Below are positions 13,766 to 22,501 of a DNA stretch of 64,000 bases, piece after piece. Each line of letters begins with the position of its first letter. The stretch's first letter is position 1. The DNA is from Enterococcus alcedinis (GTDB lineage Bacteria; Bacillota; Bacilli; Lactobacillales; Enterococcaceae): contig NZ_BMDT01000004.1 of the NCBI RefSeq assembly GCF_014635985.1, positions 1-64,000 of the forward strand, read 5' to 3'. Below the pieces are notes generated by a model, which was not told where the DNA came from, searched no databases, and saw only the letters and a list, made by a program, of their open reading frames with translations. The translations under genes and the position numbers were made by a program.

Positions 13766-13818
13766 AAAAACAGCTATTTTTTGACTCCTTAGAGCCAAAA
13801 ATAGCTGTTTTTTTTTTG
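13766..13818 (+). terminator. Rho-independent terminator
   Basis: AAAAACAGCTATTTTT (13766-13781) pairs with AAAAATAGCTGTTTTT (13797-13812), followed by more T. It ends the triple-RidA gene. Confidence 0.9.
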
Positions 13819-13917
13819 GTAAATTGGTGCTCTTTGTTTCTTTTTTAGATAAATCAAACGCTCATTCATTTTTTTTGATATAATAGAGAAGTAAATTGAG
13901 AAGAGGAGTTATTGAAC

Positions 13918-15384
13918 ATGGATAAATTATATACGGATGATAGCCTAACGCTACATACCGATTTATACCAAATTAATATGATGTATACGTATTGGGCACT
14001 TGGTCGAGCGGATACGCATTCCGTCTTTGAATGTTATTTTAGAGACATGCCGTTTAAAAATGGTTATGCGATTTTTGCAGGTCTAGAACGTCTAGTTAAT
14101 TACTTAGAAAAATTACGCTTTACAGAAAATGATCTGTCGTATTTACGTGATTTGGGTGAATATCCAGAAGAATTCTTAACGTATCTGGCGGACTTTAAAT
14201 TTAGTTGTACGATTCGCTCAGCACGTGAGGGAGATTTAGTTTTTAGTAACGAACCAATTATTCAAGTTGAAGGCCCTTTAGCCCAAGCCCAATTAATCGA
14301 AACGGCTTTATTAAATATCGTCAATTTTCAAACACTGATTGCGACAAAAGCGGCGCGAATTAAATCAGTGATTGGACAAGACCCACTCCTTGAGTTTGGC
14401 TCACGTCGAGCACAAGAAATGGATGCGGCACTTTGGGGGACACGTGCGGCCTTTATTGGTGGCGCGAATGCAACGAGCAATGTCCGTGCAGGAAAAATCT
14501 TTGGTATCCCGACAAGTGGTACTCATGCGCATTCGCTCGTACAATCTTATGGTAATGATTATGATGCCTTCATGGCTTATGCTAAGACACATAAAGATTG
14601 TGTGTTCTTAGTTGATACGTACGATACATTGAAACTTGGTGTGCCAAATGCGATACGTGTTGCCAAAGAATTAGGTGATAAAATCAACTTTTTAGGCGTG
14701 CGAATTGATAGTGGAGATATGGCTTATATTTCCAAAAAAGTTCGTGAACAGTTAGATGAGGCAGGATTCCCAGAGGCAAAAGTCTATGCTTCAAATGATT
14801 TAGATGAAAATACGATTTTAAGTTTGAAAATGCAAAAAGCGAAAATTGACGTGTGGGGTGTCGGAACGAAACTGATTACCGCTTATGATCAACCCGCACT
14901 CGGTGGCGTCTATAAACTTGTTTCCATTGAAGATGAAAATGGTGAAATGATTGATACGATGAAGCTTTCGGGTAATGCCGAAAAAGTTTCAACACCAGGT
15001 AAGAAACAAGTATGGCGAATCACGCGTAAAAAAGATGGTAAATCAGAAGGTGATTATGTGACTTTATGGGATGAAGACCCACGTGAAGCAGAAAGTATTT
15101 ACATGTTCCATCCCGTCCATACCTATATTAATAAAACAGTCACTGAATTCAACGCGCGACCGCTCTTACAAGATATTTTTGTTGATGGTAAGCTAGTCTA
15201 TCAGTTGCCTTCTCTAGGTGAAATTAAAGCCTATTGTCATGAGTGTTTAGACGCGCTATGGGAAGAATACAAACGCGACTTGAACCCACAACCATACCCC
15301 GTTGATTTATCGACGGAGTGTTGGAATCATAAAATGAAAACATTAGAGACTGTGCGTAAACGTGTAAAAGAAATGCATGGATAG
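13918..15384 (+). CDS. pncB: Nicotinate phosphoribosyltransferase
   Basis: 488 residues, the usual length for the Gram-positive form. It joins nicotinate to PRPP to give nicotinate mononucleotide, the entry step of NAD salvage. Typical sequence includes [13 protein letters not shown] at the N-terminus, [24 protein letters not shown], and GTHAHS with the histidine that is phosphorylated in this family. The start is ATG 13918, 9 bases after AGGAG; an in-frame TTG at 13912 is too close to the ribosome site. A TATAAT at 13879-13884 may be its -10 box. It lies 11 bases before nadE, forming a two-gene salvage operon. Confidence 0.95.
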   Translation: MDKLYTDDSLTLHTDLYQINMMYTYWALGRADTHSVFECYFRDMPFKNGYAIFAGLERLVNYLEKLRFTENDLSYLRDLGEYPEEFLTYLADFKFSCTIRSAREGDLVFSNEPIIQVEGPLAQAQLIETALLNIVNFQTLIATKAARIKSVIGQDPLLEFGSRRAQEMDAALWGTRAAFIGGANATSNVRAGKIFGIPTSGTHAHSLVQSYGNDYDAFMAYAKTHKDCVFLVDTYDTLKLGVPNAIRVAKELGDKINFLGVRIDSGDMAYISKKVREQLDEAGFPEAKVYASNDLDENTILSLKMQKAKIDVWGVGTKLITAYDQPALGGVYKLVSIEDENGEMIDTMKLSGNAEKVSTPGKKQVWRITRKKDGKSEGDYVTLWDEDPREAESIYMFHPVHTYINKTVTEFNARPLLQDIFVDGKLVYQLPSLGEIKAYCHECLDALWEEYKRDLNPQPYPVDLSTECWNHKMKTLETVRKRVKEMHG

Positions 15385-15395
15385 GAGAGATTCTT

Positions 15396-16220
15396 ATGAG
15401 TTTACAAACTGAAATTATCAAAAAATTAGGTGTACAACCGACAATTGATCCAGAAAATGCGATTCGCGAAAGCATCGAATTTATGAAAGATTATTTAAAA
15501 GCTCATCCATTTATTAAAACCTTTGTCTTAGGTATTAGTGGTGGGCAAGATTCGACATTGGTTGGACGTCTAGCACAGCTAGCGATGGAAGAAATGCGTC
15601 AAGAAACCAATGACTCTGACTACTATTTTATTGCTGTCCGTTTACCGTACGGCAAGCAAAACGATGAAGAAGATGCCAAGCGCGCAATGGCTTTCATTAA
15701 TGCAGATAGTCAAATTGTGGTCGATATTAAACCCGCAGTTGATGCCCAAGTAGCGGAACTAACCGCGATTGGTATTGACGTGACGGATTATAATAAAGGC
15801 AATATCAAAGCTCGTCAACGCATGGTTACTCAATATGCAATTGCAGGTGCTTATCAAGGAGCGGTCTTAGGAACGGATCACGCAGCAGAAAATCTGACTG
15901 GATTTTTCACAAAGTTTGGTGATGGCGCAGCTGACCTTATTCCAATCGCTACACTAAATAAACGTCAAGGTCGAGAAGTCTTAAAAGCGCTTGAAGCGCC
16001 AGCCAGCTTGTACTTAAAAGTACCCGTAGCTGATTTAGAAGAAAACCGCCCAATGATTGCTGATGAAACGGTTTTAGGGGTTTCTTATTCAGACATTGAT
16101 GACTATTTAGAAGGAAAAACCGTATCAAAAGAAGCCCAAGAAACAATTGAAAATTGGTGGAAAAAAGGCGAGCATAAACGCCACTTGCCAATTACAATGA
16201 AAGATGATTTTTGGAAATAA
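15396..16220 (+). CDS. nadE: NH3-dependent NAD synthetase
   Basis: 274 residues, the length of the ammonia-dependent enzyme without a glutaminase domain. It amidates nicotinate adenine dinucleotide to NAD. The PP-loop SGGQDST begins at Ser48, and [22 protein letters not shown] is the conserved C-terminal active-site region. Translation follows directly from pncB, so nicotinate salvage and the final NAD step are co-expressed; the nadD step is not in this window. Confidence 0.95.
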   Translation: MSLQTEIIKKLGVQPTIDPENAIRESIEFMKDYLKAHPFIKTFVLGISGGQDSTLVGRLAQLAMEEMRQETNDSDYYFIAVRLPYGKQNDEEDAKRAMAFINADSQIVVDIKPAVDAQVAELTAIGIDVTDYNKGNIKARQRMVTQYAIAGAYQGAVLGTDHAAENLTGFFTKFGDGAADLIPIATLNKRQGREVLKALEAPASLYLKVPVADLEENRPMIADETVLGVSYSDIDDYLEGKTVSKEAQETIENWWKKGEHKRHLPITMKDDFWK

Positions 16221-16230
16221 AATAAATTCA

Positions 16231-16265
16231 AAGAGGTTGTAACGAGGGTTACGACCTCTTTTTAT
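16231..16265 (+). terminator. Rho-independent terminator of pncB-nadE
   Basis: AAAGAGGTTGTAAC pairs with GTTACGACCTCTTT (one wobble) and continues in T. Confidence 0.9.
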
Positions 16266-16282
16266 GAATCTTGGAGGAGAAG

Positions 16283-17110
16283 ATGGAAGAATATTTTTTT
16301 GAAAAATCATTTTTTAATGATTTGTATTTGTATAATATCGGACATCAAAAATGCGCCCCTTCCCATCAATTCGGTCCCAGTATAAGAGAAAATTATATCT
16401 TACATTTTATTGTTAAAGGGGCAGGGACTTTTAAAGTTGAAGGGATAAACTATGAATTAACAAAAGGTGATTTCTTTTTGCTGCGTCCATCGGTTGAAAC
16501 CGATTATCAGGCGAGTGCGGCGAATCCATGGGAATATTATTGGATTGGCTTTGATGGTGAGAAAGTCGAAGAAATCTTACATTACTTAAAAATTGATTCC
16601 GCTAGTCATGTTGGAAAGGCCCAAAATGAAGAGCTTGTCCTCGAACGCTTGAAACAAATTTTTCAACCTAATTTACTAGCAAACGCGAATCAACTAGTCG
16701 TTCAGCGTTATTTATACGATATATTGAGCGTCTTTCACTCAGAGGTGGTACGTAGTGATTCACTAGAGGAAGAAAAAAGACGCTATAGTTACTCCTTCAT
16801 GACATATGTTAAACACTATTATCAAAAAAATGATTTACAAATCGCTGAAATTGCGGAAACATTTGGCTTAAATAAGTCCTATTTTAGTCAGGTAATTAAA
16901 CAAGAAATGGGAATGACGCCGAATGAGTACTTGAGCTTTGTTCGGATGGAAGAGGGCGCGCGTTTATTGTTAAAGAGCGAAAAAAGTGTGAAAGAAATTG
17001 CTTTTTTAGTTGGCTACGAAAATCCGTTGACTTTTTCAAGGGCGTTTAAAAATTATCATGGCGTGAGTCCGATGACTTATCGCGAAAAAATAACCGAATC
17101 TAAAAAATAG
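16283..17110 (+). CDS. AraC-family regulator, MsmR/RafR-like
   Basis: 275 residues: an N-terminal cupin-like sugar-sensing domain (about 1-150; YILHFIVKGAGTFKVEG) and two C-terminal HTH motifs (about 175-270; IAEIAETFGLNKSYFSQVIKQEMGMTPNEYL). The ribosome site GGAGGA sits just before ATG 16283; the in-frame TTG at 16271 overlaps that site and is rejected. It precedes the alpha-galactosidase gene in the same direction by 91 bases, so it most likely activates that gene in response to melibiose/raffinose-type sugars. Confidence 0.85.
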   Translation: MEEYFFEKSFFNDLYLYNIGHQKCAPSHQFGPSIRENYILHFIVKGAGTFKVEGINYELTKGDFFLLRPSVETDYQASAANPWEYYWIGFDGEKVEEILHYLKIDSASHVGKAQNEELVLERLKQIFQPNLLANANQLVVQRYLYDILSVFHSEVVRSDSLEEEKRRYSYSFMTYVKHYYQKNDLQIAEIAETFGLNKSYFSQVIKQEMGMTPNEYLSFVRMEEGARLLLKSEKSVKEIAFLVGYENPLTFSRAFKNYHGVSPMTYREKITESKK

Positions 17111-17142
17111 TGATAGAAACCTAAAAAAGTGTTATGGCTAAT

Positions 17143-17156
17143 AGAGAGCGCTTCCT
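17143..17156 (+). promoter_or_regulatory. Weak cre-like site before the GH4 gene
   Basis: AGAGAGCGCTTCCT has the GCGCTT core seen in cre boxes but four departures from the consensus. Its position upstream of an alpha-galactosidase gene makes catabolite control plausible. Confidence 0.25.
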
Positions 17157-17201
17157 TTATGATTTAAGTAGAAAGAAGAACAATCACAAGGAGGCAGTTC
17201 A

Positions 17202-18512
17202 ATGGTTAAAATTACTTTTATCGGTGCAGGTAGTACTGTTTTTGCAAAAAATGTCTTAGGAGATGCGATGCTAACGCCAAGTTTGCAATATGCGGACATC
17301 GCTTTATATGATATCGATGAGGAACGTTTACGTGAATCGGAATTAATGTTGAAAAATATCAATAAAAATTCAAATGACAACCGTGCAACGATTAAAACCT
17401 ATTATAATCGAAAAGAGGCGCTAAGAGGGGCAGATTTTGTTGTTAATGCAATTCAAGTAGGCGGTTATGAACCATCAACAGTTATTGACTTTGACATCCC
17501 TAAAAAATATGGATTACAGCAAACGATTGGTGATACGTTGGGGATTGGCGGGATTTTCCGTGCGTTACGTACGATTCCAGTGATGGTAGCTTTTGCCAAG
17601 GAGATGGAAGAAGTTTGTCCGAATGCGTTACTATTAAACTACACCAATCCAATGGCGATGTTAACGATGGCTGTTTCAAAAGCGACCTCAATTAAAACGG
17701 TCGGACTTTGTCACAGTGTTCAAGTTTGTGTTCCGGATTTATTCCATTATTTAGGTATTAGTGAAGATTATGACTTAAACGATTTCCAGTGGAAAATTGC
17801 AGGGATCAATCATATGGCGTGGCTACTTGAAATTAATTATAAGGGAGAAGATTTTTATCCTGTAATTAAAGAAAAGGCTTTGGAAAAACCGATGCCACAC
17901 CATGATGCGGTTCGTTTTGAATTGATGCGTAACTTTGGGCATTATATTACAGAATCGAGTGAGCATAATGCAGAATATCATCCATACTTTATTAAATCGA
18001 AGTACCCAGAATTAATTGAAAAATTTGGTATTCCAATTGATGAATATTTACGTCGTTGTGTGGATCAAATTGCTGGTTGGGAAAAGCAACGAGACGAGAT
18101 TGTTCATAATGGTCAATTAACGCACACAAGAAGTCAGGAATATGCCTCATATATTATGGATGCAATGGTTACTGGCAATCCCACAACAATTGCTGGAAAC
18201 GTAATGAACACAGGATTAATTACCAATTTACCAACAGACAGTTGTGTCGAAGTCCCTTGTTTAGTTGATAAAAATGGGATTCAACCAACCTATGTAGGCG
18301 ATCTTCCAACACAGTTAGCGGCGTTGAATCGGACGAACATTAACGTGCAACAATTAACAGTCGAAGCCGCATTAACTTTAGATCGTAATAAAATTTACCA
18401 AGCCGCTTTAATGGATCCACATACAAATTCAGAATTGTCGATTGATGATATTCGCAATTTAGTCGATGATTTAATTGAAGCGCATGGTGATTACTTACCG
18501 AAATATCATTAA
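17202..18512 (+). CDS. melA: Alpha-galactosidase, GH4 family
   Basis: 436 residues, the usual GH4 length. GH4 enzymes use NAD and a divalent metal and cleave by oxidation-elimination rather than direct hydrolysis. Seen here: N-terminal dinucleotide fold (KITFIGAGST), Asn149 in YTNPMAM, metal-binding Cys170 in GLCHSV and His204 in GINHMAW. The CHSV form is that of the alpha-galactosidase (MelA) subgroup rather than the phospho-glucosidases. It acts on unphosphorylated melibiose-like sugars in the cytoplasm. No transporter is adjacent, so uptake must be encoded elsewhere. An AAGGAGG ribosome site precedes the ATG. Confidence 0.88.
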   Translation: MVKITFIGAGSTVFAKNVLGDAMLTPSLQYADIALYDIDEERLRESELMLKNINKNSNDNRATIKTYYNRKEALRGADFVVNAIQVGGYEPSTVIDFDIPKKYGLQQTIGDTLGIGGIFRALRTIPVMVAFAKEMEEVCPNALLLNYTNPMAMLTMAVSKATSIKTVGLCHSVQVCVPDLFHYLGISEDYDLNDFQWKIAGINHMAWLLEINYKGEDFYPVIKEKALEKPMPHHDAVRFELMRNFGHYITESSEHNAEYHPYFIKSKYPELIEKFGIPIDEYLRRCVDQIAGWEKQRDEIVHNGQLTHTRSQEYASYIMDAMVTGNPTTIAGNVMNTGLITNLPTDSCVEVPCLVDKNGIQPTYVGDLPTQLAALNRTNINVQQLTVEAALTLDRNKIYQAALMDPHTNSELSIDDIRNLVDDLIEAHGDYLPKYH

Positions 18513-18518
18513 TTCACA

Positions 18519-18568
18519 AAAAAACAGTCATTTGATAACGAAATTTTGTTATCAAATGACTGTTTTTT
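18519..18568. terminator. Bidirectional terminator
   Basis: A 21-bp perfect stem (18519-18539 with 18548-18568) has an 8-nt loop and A/T runs on both sides. It serves the GH4 gene on the plus strand and the small tautomerase gene on the minus strand. Confidence 0.95.
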
Positions 18569-18571
18569 GTT

Positions 18572-18751
18572 TTATTTTAGTACTTCACCACTATGTCCAT
18601 AATTTTCTTTTTTCATATCGTTAATAATAATTGTTACGGCTTCTTTTCGAGCGCCAGTTGTACGAACAACGGCATCGGTTACTTCTTTAATTAGTTGCTC
18701 TTTTTGCTCAGGTGTGCGACCTTCAAGCATTTGAATATTGATAATCGGCAT
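18572..18751 (-). CDS. 4-oxalocrotonate tautomerase-like protein
   Basis: 59 residues, read from the minus strand: it begins MPIINIQMLEGRTPEQKEQL and ends HSGEVLK. The start is preceded by GAGGA. Length, the N-terminal Pro that becomes the catalytic base after Met removal, and the alpha/beta pattern are those of 4-OT family tautomerases, which assemble as hexamers and interconvert enol and keto acids. Many bacterial copies have no known physiological substrate. It sits convergent to the GH4 gene and just downstream of the IclR gene in the same orientation, but with a 145-base gap, so it may have its own promoter. Confidence 0.88.
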   Translation of the reverse strand: MPIINIQMLEGRTPEQKEQLIKEVTDAVVRTTGARKEAVTIIINDMKKENYGHSGEVLK

Positions 18752-18896
18752 CTGTTTTCCTCTTTTCTATTTGATAATGTCCTTTTATTTTAGCATATAC
18801 CTAGAAGTTAGGCGATGTTTAATCATGCGATAAATTCGTATGAATCAGGGCTCAATTTAATGCGTTTGAGGTCATTTTCTTTCTGTTCTTCTTTAT

Positions 18897-19631
18897 TTAA
18901 GAATTAATTTTAGCGACTTCTTTTAAGAGCAATTGTTCAATCTTTTCGAAATTTTTATAGGCAAGGCGTGTGGTCGGTCCAGAGATGCCGATCGTAGCAA
19001 TGAGTGTATTTTGCGCTAAGACTGGAACGGATAAACACGTTAGACCATATTCGTACTCTTCTTTATCGTAAGAAATACCAGTTGATAAGATCTTTTTCTT
19101 TTCTTCCAGAAAAGCTTCGTAATTGGTAATCGTATGAATCGTTCGTGGTGTCAACTTTTGTGTGAAATAAGCTTGTAGTTGTTTCTCGCTCATGTAGCTG
19201 AGCACCATTTTTCCAGAACTAGAACAATACAGATCAGACTCTGGGGCGAGATTCGATTGAAGGGCATAAAATTCGCCGATTTCTGAATAAATGTTATACA
19301 TTTTATCTGCTCGATGGACGGTCAAATTGACAGTCTCGCCCGTTAGTTTTGAAAGATTTTTAAGGACAGGTAGACATTTATGAATCAAATTTTGATCGGC
19401 ATTTACTCCGACTTGATAACTCAAAAATTTATAACTAAGATAATATGTTTCTTCACAATCTTGGATGAGAAGTCCAGCTGATTCCAACGTTTTTAATAAA
19501 CGAAAGGCACTTGTTTTGGGTAAATTTAATTGTTTTGCAATTTCTGAAATACCGAGACCTTCATTTTTACTAATTAAATCAATGATCTTAGCGGCATTTA
19601 AGACTGATTTATTCAGTTCTTCACGACTCAT
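18897..19631 (-). CDS. IclR-family transcriptional regulator
   Basis: 244 residues: N-terminal winged HTH (about 1-65; GISEIAKQLNLPKTSAFRLLKTLESAGLL) and the C-terminal IclR effector domain (about 80-240; YCSSSGKMVLSYM, CLSVPVL, ATIGISGP). It is transcribed away from the YjiH-type transporter gene and most likely controls it through the palindrome at 19782-19796. IclR proteins usually sense small organic acids, which fits the hydroxyacid dehydrogenase two genes away. Confidence 0.9.
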   Translation of the reverse strand: MSREELNKSVLNAAKIIDLISKNEGLGISEIAKQLNLPKTSAFRLLKTLESAGLLIQDCEETYYLSYKFLSYQVGVNADQNLIHKCLPVLKNLSKLTGETVNLTVHRADKMYNIYSEIGEFYALQSNLAPESDLYCSSSGKMVLSYMSEKQLQAYFTQKLTPRTIHTITNYEAFLEEKKKILSTGISYDKEEYEYGLTCLSVPVLAQNTLIATIGISGPTTRLAYKNFEKIEQLLLKEVAKINS

Positions 19632-19746
19632 TCATTTTTCCCTCATTCTTTTTTATTTACTTAGTATTATACTTCTTTTTTTGTGAAAACGATAGATTGA
19701 AAAAAATTAAACGTAAAAATTAATGTGACTAATTTCACATTATCTA

Positions 19747-19775
19747 TTGCAAAAACGACTTATGTGTCCTATAAT
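19747..19775 (+). promoter_or_regulatory. Sigma-A promoter of the transporter/dehydrogenase operon
   Basis: TTGCAA and TATAAT are separated by 17 bases. It lies 55 bases before the ATG of the transporter. Confidence 0.75.
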
Positions 19776-19781
19776 CGAAAT

Positions 19782-19796
19782 CGGAATGACGTTCCG
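19782..19796 (+). promoter_or_regulatory. Probable IclR operator
   Basis: CGGAATGACGTTCCG is a palindrome (CGGAA and TTCCG, 5-base centre) just downstream of the -10 box. IclR proteins are known to bind GGAA-n-TTCC-type palindromes. Its place at the transcript start suggests repression by the divergent IclR protein. Confidence 0.6.
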
Positions 19797-19830
19797 TTTT
19801 TATTTTTTGTTGTTAGAGAGGAAGAGGAAA

Positions 19831-21165
19831 ATGTCGAAAAGTAAAAATCAATTAATGAATCGATTGAAGTTTATGTTAGGAACTGCTTTTGGAATTTTAT
19901 TTGTTTTAATCCCATTTAATTTCAATGGCACAGTGGATACAATTTTATTTTATTATTTAAAACTATTTATTGCTAAGTTTGATGGGATCTTGCAACTGAT
20001 TTTAGTGATGCTAATTATTTTAAGTGCTTTATTATCTCTGATTGATCAACTCAAGCCGGATACGATGATTCGTAAACAGCGCTTAATGGCGAAATTATTT
20101 TCAACAACTCCTTTTTATGTTGTTAACCGAATTTTAGGAGCAATCATAGCAATCATGGTTTATTTTCAAGTTGGACCGGAATTTTTATTTTCGGCTGATA
20201 CCGGTGGTGCAATGTTGTCTTTAGCAACACAATTATCGGTGATTGTGCCAATGATGCTTTTGTTCCAAACGTTTATTTTAGAATTTGGTGCAATGGAATT
20301 TTTAGGTGAATTTATTGGTGTTATTGTCCGTCCGTTGTTTAAAACGTCTGAAATTTGTGCGACGAGTATTTTAAGTGCGTGGGTAGGTCCCGGAAATGCG
20401 GCAATTATGGGCACGCGCGAACTTTTTGAAAAAGGCTATTTTACGATGAAAGAAATGGCAATTATTGGCACACAATTTGCAACTGGAAGTATTGGTTGGA
20501 TTGTCGTTGTTTCTTCCGTTTTGGGAGTCGTTGATCAGTTAGGATGGATTATTTTAATTTTAGCGCTTGTTTCGATTATTGTCGCTTTTGTAAGTGTCCG
20601 TATTCCGCCAATCTCTAAATATCCAGAAACGTATATCGAAGGAAAAGAAACGACTCAAGTGGTTGAACAAACAGGTAGCGCTTGGAATCGTGCGGTAACA
20701 AATGCTTCGAATCGAGCGGGAGACGTTTCGTTAAAAAACTTTACAAGTAAAATCGATAATATGACTTTTTATGTTTTATGGTTGACGCCAATTATTGTTT
20801 GTTGGGGAACGATTGCGTTAATTGTTGCGCTATACACACCAATCTTGGCTTTTATTTCCTTACCGATTCAATGGATTTTACAACTGTTTAACGTGGCTGA
20901 TGCATCACAAGCAGCGAGTGCAATCATGTCAGGTTTTGCGGATAACTACTTACCCGTTATTTTAGCATCCAATATTGCCTCAGTGGAAACGAGAATGATT
21001 GTGGCAATCATGAGTATTATGCCAATTATTTATCTGTCTGAAACGGCAACCCTATTAACATCAACGAAAGCAGTACCGAAGTTTCTTGATGTCGTGCTAA
21101 TTTTTATTCAACGTACTTTTATTGCATTACCATTTGTCGTTATTTTAGTCAAAATGATTTTATAA
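19831..21165 (+). CDS. YjiH-type membrane transporter with Gate domains
   Basis: 444 residues with about ten hydrophobic segments and the nucleoside-recognition (Gate) pattern (GPGNAAIMGTRELFEKGYF). It resembles YjiH-family membrane proteins, whose substrate is not established. I use ATG 19831, which has AGAGGAA just upstream; the longer frame would start inside the -35 box of the promoter and is rejected. It is followed 37 bases later by a D-2-hydroxyacid dehydrogenase gene, so the likely role is uptake or export of an organic acid that this enzyme reduces or oxidises. That is inference. Confidence 0.75.
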   Translation: MSKSKNQLMNRLKFMLGTAFGILFVLIPFNFNGTVDTILFYYLKLFIAKFDGILQLILVMLIILSALLSLIDQLKPDTMIRKQRLMAKLFSTTPFYVVNRILGAIIAIMVYFQVGPEFLFSADTGGAMLSLATQLSVIVPMMLLFQTFILEFGAMEFLGEFIGVIVRPLFKTSEICATSILSAWVGPGNAAIMGTRELFEKGYFTMKEMAIIGTQFATGSIGWIVVVSSVLGVVDQLGWIILILALVSIIVAFVSVRIPPISKYPETYIEGKETTQVVEQTGSAWNRAVTNASNRAGDVSLKNFTSKIDNMTFYVLWLTPIIVCWGTIALIVALYTPILAFISLPIQWILQLFNVADASQAASAIMSGFADNYLPVILASNIASVETRMIVAIMSIMPIIYLSETATLLTSTKAVPKFLDVVLIFIQRTFIALPFVVILVKMIL

Positions 21166-21202
21166 GTATTTTTATAGTAAAAAATGAAAGAGGGAAAGAT
21201 TG

Positions 21203-22183
21203 ATGTTAAAAGTTGTACGATTATTTGAAGATGATACGTTCGAACAAGAAAAGAAAATGATAGAAAAATTAGGTTTAGCGATTGATTTACAAGTCAGACC
21301 AAGTGTGACAGAAGAAGAAGTGATTGAAAATGCGAAAGATGCGGATGTCATCATTACTGTTTATGAGCCGCTGACAAAAAATGTATTGCAACAATTACCG
21401 AATTTAAAATTAGTCCTGTTTCGTTCGATTGGCTTCAATACGATTGATCTAGAATATGCCAATCAAATAAACTTACCTGTCTCACATATTAGTCGTTATT
21501 GTACCGATGAAGTCGCGAACTATGTCGTTGCTGCAATTTTAATGCACAATCGTCGCTTACATGACTTTAATCAAGCAGTAAAAAATGACTTTTTATGGGA
21601 TTCAGAAATGTTCCCAAGTATGCGTAGATTATCTTCACTGACAATTAGTTTGATTGGATTTGGGAATATTCCACGATTAGTTGTCGAGCGTCTAAAAGCA
21701 TTTGGACCAAAGTTTATTGCTTATGATCCGTTTGTGACAGAAGAAGAGATGGCAAAATATGGTGTTGAAAAAGTGACATTAGAAGAAACGTTTGCACAAG
21801 CAGATTACATTTCGTCACACTTACCATTAAATGCAAAAACGGAAAAAATCTTAAATCAAACATTATTCTCCTTAACGACGAAGCAACCAATTTTTATTAA
21901 TTCCTCACGTGGTGGGGTCGTTGATGAAGCTGATTTATATGAAGCCTTAACGAACGGCCAATTAAGTTACGCCATTTTGGATGTCTTAACTTCTGAAGAC
22001 CCAGATTTGAAAAACGAGAAATTATTGACGTTAGACAATACGATTGTCACGCCACATATTGCTTTTTATTCGCAAGAAGCGTTTATTCAAGGAGCACAAG
22101 ACAACATTAAGAATTTAGCATGTTTCTTAAAAGATGAGTATCAGCAAGCTGAAATTGTGAATTTATCCGCATTGAAAAAATAA
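21203..22183 (+). CDS. D-2-hydroxyacid dehydrogenase family protein
   Basis: 326 residues with the D-isomer 2-hydroxyacid dehydrogenase layout: a substrate domain split round a central NAD-binding fold (LIGFGNIPRLVVERL, about 155-175). The catalytic Arg is in NSSRGGVVDE, with the Glu and His toward the C-terminus (EDPDL..., TPHIAFYS). It reversibly reduces a 2-oxoacid with NAD(P)H. Two adjacent starts, TTG 21200 and ATG 21203, are possible; I choose the ATG. It is co-transcribed with the YjiH-type transporter. Confidence 0.85.
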   Translation: MLKVVRLFEDDTFEQEKKMIEKLGLAIDLQVRPSVTEEEVIENAKDADVIITVYEPLTKNVLQQLPNLKLVLFRSIGFNTIDLEYANQINLPVSHISRYCTDEVANYVVAAILMHNRRLHDFNQAVKNDFLWDSEMFPSMRRLSSLTISLIGFGNIPRLVVERLKAFGPKFIAYDPFVTEEEMAKYGVEKVTLEETFAQADYISSHLPLNAKTEKILNQTLFSLTTKQPIFINSSRGGVVDEADLYEALTNGQLSYAILDVLTSEDPDLKNEKLLTLDNTIVTPHIAFYSQEAFIQGAQDNIKNLACFLKDEYQQAEIVNLSALKK

Positions 22184-22209
22184 GAATCAAACGTTGTAGC
22201 AACTAAAAG

Positions 22210-22253
22210 AATCGTTCCAGTCCATGAGAGTTCGGACTGAAACGATTTTTTTA
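22210..22253 (+). terminator. Rho-independent terminator
   Basis: AATCGTTCCAGTCC pairs with GGACTGAAACGATT (one internal mismatch), then seven T. The 318-base gap that follows the dehydrogenase gene holds this terminator and a possible 42-codon ORF (22342-22470) described among the findings. Confidence 0.9.
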
Positions 22254-22501
22254 TTAAAGAATATTCAAAAAACACTTCGAATTTTCACCTTTGGATTTTA
22301 GTATGTTTTAATCATACGGCTTGGATAGTAAGTATTGGTACATGTATCTGAGGTTAATCCGCCACGATTATCAAAAAGGTTTTTGTGTAAAAGATATTGT
22401 AGATGTAGCTAAGACAAATGATAAAAAGAGAATATTCCATTGTGAAAAAAGTTTCAACATGATAGGCTAAATTTATGGATAAAGGAAAAGGTGGCAGGCT
22501 A

